14,496 bases of DNA from Larix sibirica (taxonomy: Eukaryota > Streptophyta > Pinopsida > Pinales > Pinaceae). Shown here piece by piece: positions 9,431 to 14,496 of this stretch (the stretch's first letter is position 1; the number at the start of each line of letters is the position of its first letter). The notes beneath the pieces are model-generated. The model worked only from the letters and a program-made list of their open reading frames with translations, was not told where the DNA came from and made no database searches. The stretch lies in NCBI GenBank assembly GCA_004151065.3, contig NWUY0300008968.1, positions 12,473 through 26,968 of the forward strand, in the 5' to 3' direction. Position numbers and translations under genes: made by a program.

Positions 9431-10270
9431 TGTTATTTGTTGATAAGTAAATAGATTTGTAATGTCATCAGGTTGACTAGATCCAAAAAAAATATGGGGA
9501 AACTACTTTTTTTTTTCCAGAAAACCTGTTTTGGAAAATTCCCAATGGTTGAAACCTTTCAGAAGGTGCAATTTGTACAATTTCATTGTCCAAGTTGTCT
9601 ATTAAATGAGCTTGTCCATATCCATGTACCATTGTTTCAAATTTAAGTTTTGGCTCTTCATCTTCCTCTCTAAAATCAACCGATTATATTTTCAATAAAG
9701 CATTATTCTATCTTTCAATGTATTTGTTGAAAATGTCTTCCCATTCTTATTTGACCAAAATGCCCTCATATCTATAAAATGGATTATTACACAATTCATT
9801 TAAAGAAATCATAACATTACATGGTAAAACATCGCCAGATAAATACAAAAATTTATATTCCAATTTTATTTTTAACATCACTACATTTGTCTTTGAATCT
9901 GACAAACTTCTAGGAAATGCCTTATGTACTATATCCAAATATGCGGGCACATTTATAATTGTTCCTGTAAGTGCAATCAAAGATTTTTTTGTAGCCTAGT
10001 TGTATTATTTGAGCAAAAGTCATCCTTTGTGAGACCAATCTTTCCTCCAAAGGTGTTAATGTTGCCACATAATCTAGTTTTCTGTTACATTGAATCTGAA
10101 AGGTGTTAATGTTGCCACATAATCTAGTTTTATTTTTTGCAAATTTCTTGGTTGACTTCCTTCGAATCATCTTCACTTATTAAAGATGCATAGTCCATCA
10201 TGATGATGTTGTCAATTATATCCATGTCTTTCTGGAATTGCATACGTCCACAAATAACACATGCATGCAT
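9431..10270 (-). pseudogene. N-terminal part of the Helitron Rep region (CxxC / DUF6570-like and Helitron_like_N start), broken
   Basis: Segments in order: ACVICGRMQF (about 10265-10235), a CxxC that starts the DUF6570-like part in many Helitron proteins; TPLEERLVSQRMTFAQIIQL (about 10060-10000), a hallmark block; INVPAYLDIVHKAFPR (about 9960-9915), the following block; NNPFYRYEGI (about 9780-9750); and IAPSERFQPLGIF (about 9580-9530), matching the family's LAPGE..RPL segment. TPLEERL and INVPAYL are in different frames. The frames meet at a run of seven A (T at 9984-9990 on the plus strand), where one base less restores continuity. A 50-base tandem duplication (10049-10131) also shifts the frame. 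The DUF6570 label is from memory of the family pattern; the Helitron assignment itself is firm. Confidence 0.82.
10049..10131. repeat. Recent 50-base tandem duplication inside the Helitron gene
   Basis: The 33 bases at 10049-10081 are repeated exactly at 10099-10131, a period of 50 bases. Identity without a single mismatch contrasts with the heavy decay around it, so the duplication is late. Fifty is not a multiple of three, so the event shifts the frame just before TPLEERL. One copy encodes the beginning of that block (DYVATLTP), while the other is read in a different frame as TRLCGNINTF. Confidence 0.95.
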
Positions 10271-10873
10271 CGATGTGTCTTGAATAAAGTGCAAATATGC
10301 TTTGACTGCAATTTAATGGATTATGTTCTTGTTTTTCATATTTCTTGTCTTAAATGCCACAATATTTTAATCCTAGTGTCGTGAAACTTGTAGGAACTAG
10401 TTTTTGTTCCTTCGCTAGTTGTTTGTGGGTAATATTGCAATCGCACTTTTTTCTTTTGCACAATTTGATTTCTTTTCCTGTAGATATGTCTTTTGAACAT
10501 AGTGTCCTTTACATTTAGGTATGGATTCTAAACATGTGAAATGTTAAACACTATTGTTTTCGTCAACATCGATGAAGCGTGGGCTAACTGCAATGGTTTT
10601 TGCATGCGCATCTATTTGCATTTGAATGCACCATCTATCCTTGGGAAAATGTGCCTAAAGTTGTATGAATTTGCTTTTTTTTAAAGAAATGGCCAAAAAT
10701 GCATATGTTAATTGCTAATAGCACAATGGATTAGATAGAGTGTATTTGAAGAAGTATATGTTGAATGAAACCTTTTAGCAATCATCTCTAATTGAATGTT
10801 CCAAATGTATATATTGTTGTTGAAGAATTCACATAGCCACTGCAAAGCAAAATTCACCTCCTTCTATCTTTCC
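10271..10873 (-). pseudogene. Interdomain stretch of the Helitron protein, coding signal weak
   Basis: Lies between the unrecognised linker ORF and the CxxC segment. Short open pieces occur on the minus strand in shifting frames, for example NFALQWLCEFFNNN (about 10855-10810), RWCIQMQIDAHAKTIAVSPR (about 10640-10575) and a Lys/Cys-rich piece KRKCDCNITHKQL (about 10460-10420). The last could be the rest of a cysteine-containing segment. The continuity of the transposase on both sides implies this was coding. No domain can be named. Confidence 0.4.
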
Positions 10874-11245
10874 TTATCTATATAATATTGACAAATTGAC
10901 AATATACCCTTTTGAATTAGCAATGCATTGCTCATTGATTATAGTCTTATTGACAAGATATCTATTGACGCAGTTAATTGCCCTAATGTCATTTGCATTA
11001 TAGAGATTGCAAAAGGTTTGTGCAATTGTCTTTCGCAAAGAAGGCACATCAAAATATGACATCAATGTGCAAATTGATTCCAACAATGAGTCATGGCAAT
11101 CATTGAAAATAGAATCAAGCACACAAAGGTCTTGTTTGGATAATACTTGTTCAGTTGACAACATGTTTATTTGAATATTTGTAGCATCATTTCCCAGTGG
11201 ACATGCGATTGCTGCTTTTGGCATGAGTTCAATATTTTGTCTCAC
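10874..11245 (-). pseudogene. Unrecognised linker segment of the Helitron protein following the OTU domain
   Basis: A 123-residue open frame with no known motif, overlapping the end of the OTU frame by a few bases in another frame. It begins with GTG and has no convincing start of its own, so it is best read as the continuation of the OTU-domain protein after a one-base shift. It contains CPLGNDATN, LDSIFNDCHDSLLESIC and TFCNLYNANDIRAINCVNRY. It has regular Leu/Ile spacing suggestive of helices, and no membrane segment. It is among the least damaged stretches of the element. Confidence 0.55.
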
Positions 11246-11845
11246 AGTAATGGCTCAAAGTGATCATATGATGTGGCATGATCATGGAACAAAATATTAT
11301 GTGCATACACATTGGCACCAATATTGAAACACAAGTATTTTCTTTTCTTTTCAAATAACCAAACAAAGACTGGAATGTTTAGCCATTTCGAAAACCATTT
11401 GTTACAAAAAATATCACCCCAAAGCCCAAGTTCTGAAGGATTTTGCAAATTATACACAGACAAAGATATTCTCTGCAAAATACATTTGTATCTTACACCA
11501 TGCCATTCTTCTAGGAAATCATTACTTAATTTTGTTCTCATTGAACGAAGAGAATCGGGGCCTTGGAAATTAAAATTATTCCTAAAGTGATTTACTATTC
11601 CTTATCTTATTTCAATATATGAATAAAAAAAATGTATCAATACTGCAAGTGCATCAAACAAATATCTTGGGTGATAGCGGAAATTTTTCAAGCGAAATTG
11701 GTTATGACTGGCCAATAGACGATCAATCTCCTACATATCCGGTCCTTGAATTGCAAAAGAATTTGTTCCATTGAAATAATCTCCTTTGTCAAAATGAAAT
11801 TCCTCTTGATCCATAGAAACCATTTGCAATATCATGAGGATCAAA
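11246..11845 (-). pseudogene. OTU-like cysteine protease domain at the N-terminus of the Helitron protein, broken
   Basis: Reads MDQEEFHFDKGDYFNGTN from ATG at 11814-11812, the best candidate start, although the frame is open about 30 bases further upstream. TAG at 11731-11733 and a TAA follow. Then YLFDALAVL (about 11664-11641), corresponding to the DGNCLF.A.a block; SLRSMRTKLSNDFLEEW, the family's LR helix; LWGDIFCNKWF plus NIPVFVW, the W-G segment; and the end NILFHDH and HFEPLL, matching the conserved I.L....HY.PL with the catalytic His at 11260-11262. The position of the catalytic Cys reads Tyr (TAT, 11662-11664). OTU domains remove ubiquitin in host proteins; their job in Helitrons is not established. 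Identity rests on the pattern of several short blocks. Confidence 0.68.
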
Positions 11846-12104
11846 TACTACACATTCTATGCACCAATTGAAAATTGGAACCGCCAAAAAAGTAGAAGAA
11901 CAAAGCAATAGTTCTTATATCAACTATATATGTTCTTGGACAATGCAATAAGCAATGGATATTCCTAAAAAGAACAAATTTGCAAGTCAAAATTGGATAT
12001 AGTGGCACAACTTTGGATATCAACAAAAGAAAGAATCCTAGCCAAAAATTGAAAAAAAACTGAATCGAAGCATATATCTATAGAGAGCAAGGAAAAAAAA
12101 AGGA
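11846..12104. other. AT-rich leader between tandem array and transposase start
   Basis: Sits immediately upstream of the transposase reading frame on the minus strand, where a promoter would be expected. It contains A/T runs and several short TATA-like stretches (for example 12070-12080), none distinctive. The minus-strand open frames here are rich in Phe and Leu because the plus strand is A-rich, and they carry no family signature. Confidence 0.35.
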
Positions 12105-12717
12105 ACAAAAATGAAACAAACCTTGTTACAAGGTTGAAGAACAATCTGCATTGTACTTTGTAAACAAAGACACAATAGTTCACTAATTCCTCTAGTAATA
12201 TCATGGCCTTTTTTCGACAAAGAATCAAGTGGAGGAAGACACTAACGATGCACTCGTGTCAATAGGCGCTATATATATGCCACAATATCAAAGAATTATT
12301 CAATTCAATACATTGTATTGAATTCAATCTAACATCAATTTTCAAAGTGCACTACAATTGACAAAACAAGATCTGAGTCCATTGTCCAAAATATACAAAT
12401 TTCCAATTTCACCAACGTAGAAGCAGTCAAGGCCTTAAGAAAGATAGGCTTAAAAGTCCAAAACAATTATTAGAACATGTTCTAATAGTGGTTGCTACGT
12501 TTTCATATCCCTTTGCAAAGAATCAAACACTAGATAAAAAGTGATATACCACTAAAGAATCAAAATATCCTCAAGAATTTTCTAAATATCCAAAATATCA
12601 TGTGCAAGAGCATGCTATACCACTTACTACTTTTGCTTTCCCCTTGAATAATAGAACCAAGACAAAGAAAATTTCTTACCACTTGATCTTGTTAATACAA
12701 GAAGCTTTGGCCACATA
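12105..12717 (+). repeat. Diverged tandem repeat, unit 1 (~0.61 kb)
   Basis: First unit of a tandem array. It aligns with the next unit throughout: CAAAGACACAATAGTTCA (12165) against CAAAGATACAATAGTTCA (12781), offset 616; CTTTGCAAAGAATCAAA (12511) against the same block at 13123, offset 612. Also shared are TTCAATACATTGTATT, CATCAATTTTCAAA, CCATTGTCCA, AAAGATAGG.TTAAAAGT and CCACTAAAGA. Substitutions and small indels are spread along the whole length. Non-coding as far as can be seen. Confidence 0.8.
12302..12324. repeat. Short perfect palindrome in tandem unit 1
   Basis: AATTCAATACA at 12302-12312 and its reverse complement at 12314-12324 are separated by a single T. In the next tandem unit the left arm is kept (TTCAATACATTGTATT) but the right arm is altered, so the symmetry is not conserved between units. 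Too tight a loop for a stable hairpin; probably fortuitous or a relic of a binding site. Confidence 0.6.
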
Positions 12718-13388
12718 GTGCAAGCAAACAGTACTTGCTTTAGGAAAGGTTGAAAAGGAATCTTCATTGTTCTTTGGAAACAAAGATACAATAGTTCAAC
12801 AATGCTTCTAGTGATAGCATTATCCTTTTTGTCAAAGAAGCAAGTGGAGCGAGACACTAGCTATCCACCTATGTCGATAGCCATTATATTGGTGTCATAA
12901 TCTCAAAGAATTCTTCATTCAATACATTGTATTAACTGCTATCCAACATCAATTTTCAAATTGCATTGGAATGAAAAAAAAGATCTAAGGCCATTGTCCA
13001 GAAGAGAGAAATTGTCAATTGCACTAAGAAAATAGGAGTGGAGGCCTTAACAAAGATAGGTTTAAAAGTATAAATTAATCATCGCAAGAGGTTTGAATAG
13101 TTCTTTCCATGTTTTCATAGTTCTTTGCAAAGAATCAAATAGTAGGCAAAACTTTCTACACCACTAAAGATGCAAAATATCCTAAAGAGTTTACTAAAGA
13201 TCCCAAAAAATCCTATGCAAGAACACACCACACCACTTGCTACTTTTTCCTTGCTTATCTTATTATCCTAATTTAACTTCAATTTCTTTTTAAATGATTC
13301 AATCCAAATTAGTTTTGGGAAAATAGAATCAAGATGAAGAAGATTTCTTATATATGCTCTTGTCAATATAGCAAGCTCTAGTCGCATC
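12718..13388 (+). repeat. Diverged tandem repeat, unit 2 (~0.67 kb)
   Basis: Second unit of the array, starting here by convention at GTGCAAGCAA (12718), which recurs at 13389. It matches unit 1 along its length and carries roughly 60 extra bases near 13250-13320 that unit 1 lacks. The end of the unit (13324-13388, aatagaatcaagatgaag and what follows) matches the end of unit 1 (12651-12717, aatagaaccaagacaaag). Confidence 0.78.
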
Positions 13389-13425
13389 GTGCAAGCAAAT
13401 AGTAAGTGCTTCAGTAAAATGAGAT
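13389..13425 (+). repeat. Partial third unit of the tandem array
   Basis: GTGCAAGCAAATAGTAAGTG and the bases after it match the start of unit 2 (gtgcaagcaaacagtacttg). The similarity fades after about 35 bases, so the third unit is either truncated or decayed beyond recognition. Confidence 0.6.
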
Positions 13426-14170
13426 CAACAGTCAAAAAGAACAGGACACATTGAATATGCAAAAGAGCATAAGCAACAATATTGAATATCAAAGATATTT
13501 TGAAGTTCCTGTATCTTGCCAAAGAATTCAATGATGCAATTCTACCACATAGCATATTGTTGGGTATGTTTTTTTATAGTTTGTATATGGAGAAAACTTT
13601 ACAACTAGTAGCAAGCCAAGAAGGTTGCTTTTAACCCCGTATCAAAATCCACTGAGAGCAAGAAAAATGGTTTATGTATCGGTTTTTCTTTGAAAGTATT
13701 CTTATTGGCTATATCAAACATATGTAATTGTTGATTTTAGTCACTACAAGCCATACCAGCAATTCAAAGTATCTTCTGCAACTTTATCTATGCAATTTGT
13801 AGCAAGAATCTAGAACAAAAATTTGCTCAACTCTATTATGAAATTGGAAATGGAATTGCATCACTCCAAGGCCAAGATCAACAAGAATTTATGAGAATCA
13901 ATGAGCACTACGTAATCAAGCCACAAATGTATCCTATCCCTATTTTCATTTCATGCTTAGTGCATGAATTTACTATTCATGGCCTATGGCTTTCTAGCGA
14001 CAATTTTCTTTGCAAGAAATGCTTACTTTTCAAATAGTTTCTACAATTCCCAAACAAGTTGTTTGGACTTTAGTTCAAGCTCTCTATTTTTAATTGTCGA
14101 TTGGTTGTTGCAACTGTATTTATTAGCTATTTCGAGCAATTTTAATTATTGGTTTATCTCAATATAAGCC
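13426..14170. other. AT-rich stretch, nothing recognised
   Basis: No conserved protein motif or RNA gene on either strand. The open frame at 13964-14167 (plus) is hydrophobic, starts and stops without context, and resembles no family I know. If the 5' end of the Helitron lies on this side it may fall in or before this stretch, but no diagnostic TC terminus can be singled out. Confidence 0.35.
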
Positions 14171-14496
14171 TGTCACGTCCCCTCCCGTCGATCCGATGCA
14201 AGGGAGGAAACATGACTAACATTCTGGGGCTTNCCTTACAAGTCATATTTAGTTAAATATTAAAAAAATATAAATTACAATGATTATGTATTACACATTC
14301 TTTTTTGTACATCTTTCTTATTATATTTTGTTTTTTCATAAAACCAAGGTTACACAATTTGTGGGCGTGGGCTGGAATTGCAAGAAGAATTAGGTGGGGT
14401 GCAACATCTTGATTGAATTTAGGGATTGGGTATGTGGAAATATAACTTTTTATTAAAAAACTATATTTATATGTAACAATTATTTTTTTAAAGGAA
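14171..14496 (+). mobile_element. Possible 5' end of an LTR, cut by window end
   Basis: An abrupt change from AT-rich DNA to TGTCACGTCCCCTCCCG at 14171, starting with TG and followed by a GC-rich segment (to about 14232) and then AT-rich DNA again. Plant LTR retrotransposons often begin with TGTCACG-type sequence, which is the only basis for the call. The 3' end, primer-binding site and target duplication are outside the window. The ambiguous base N at 14233 lies within it. It could equally be the edge of another repeat type, in either orientation. Confidence 0.3.

Larger units (their letters stand above)
5440..11845 (-). mobile_element. Degenerate autonomous Helitron, Helentron/Helitron2-like (OTU-Rep-Pif1-EEP), coding part
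   Basis: A single broken transposase-helicase gene of about 6.4 kb is read right to left. Order of recognisable parts: OTU-like domain, unrecognised linker, CxxC/DUF6570-like and Helitron_like_N region, Rep core (EHDHGLLW and YCSSYITK), Pif1 helicase with Walker A, Walker B, GDLCQAQPV, MRQ and the HRSQGLT motif, then an EEP nuclease. Known family role: Rep nicks and rejoins a transposon strand, Pif1 unwinds it for rolling-circle transposition in the nucleus, and OTU and EEP domains accompany Rep-helicase mainly in Helentron-type elements. At least a dozen in-frame stops and several frameshifts make this copy inactive. Element termini were not found, so the limits are those of the coding remnant. 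Confidence 0.88.

Noticed and set aside
5440-11845. Frame changes explained by introns in a live gene
   Set aside because: Conserved blocks on either side of several shifts are nearly contiguous with no room for an intron, and stops fall inside conserved blocks.
11965-12228. Minus-strand Phe/Leu-rich open frame resembling a membrane protein
   Set aside because: It arises from the A-rich plus strand; the paralogous tandem unit does not keep the frame, and no family motif is present.
12302-12324. Palindrome as a Helitron terminal hairpin
   Set aside because: One-base loop, AT-only arms, no adjacent CTRR on either strand, and it lies on the 5' side of the element inside a tandem unit.
12627-13555. 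Two minus-strand frames sharing LFACTM-like segments, possible small gene family
   Set aside because: The similarity comes from the tandem DNA repeat. Indels between units are not multiples of three and the surrounding residues do not correspond.
1-14496. tRNA, rRNA or CRISPR signals
   Set aside because: No cloverleaf-like A/B box pair, rRNA-like conserved core or regularly spaced short repeats were seen.

Overview
The window looks like AT-rich eukaryotic nuclear DNA dominated by decayed mobile DNA. No intact gene, tRNA, rRNA or CRISPR array is visible. The organism cannot be fixed from sequence alone. A repeat-rich, probably large genome fits, and a plant is plausible because an LTR-like start (TGTCACGTCCCC) appears at the right edge, but this is weak evidence. 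One N (14233) points to a draft assembly.

The main content is one long, broken coding region on the minus strand, about 11845 down to 5440. Pieced together from conserved segments in several frames, it reads N- to C-terminus as follows. An OTU-like cysteine protease domain (about 11845-11245) is followed by an unrecognised linker, then a CxxC/DUF6570-like and Helitron_like_N region (about 10260-9500). Next come the Rep endonuclease core with an HDH motif and two tyrosines (about 9160-8190), a Pif1-family helicase (about 7700-6036) and an EEP (AP-endonuclease-like) nuclease (about 6060-5440). This is the plan of a rolling-circle transposon of the Helitron superfamily, closest to the Helentron/Helitron2 type because of the OTU and the C-terminal EEP domain. 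Stops, frameshifts and lost catalytic residues show the copy is dead. Many of the lesions are explained by single C-to-T or G-to-A changes.

Left of the element: 1-862 is a relatively GC-rich, broken plus-strand coding remnant with a coiled-coil end, which I do not recognise. 863-2640 is AT-rich DNA without coding signal. 2645-4168 holds two diverged copies of a roughly 0.7 kb direct repeat. 4169-5430 shows nothing I can name.

Right of the element (upstream of its reading frame): 12105-13425 is a diverged tandem array with a period of about 0.61-0.67 kb. 13426-14170 is AT-rich and featureless. From 14171 a compositional break may mark the start of an LTR cut off by the window end. The Helitron termini were not located, so the element limits given are those of its coding part only.
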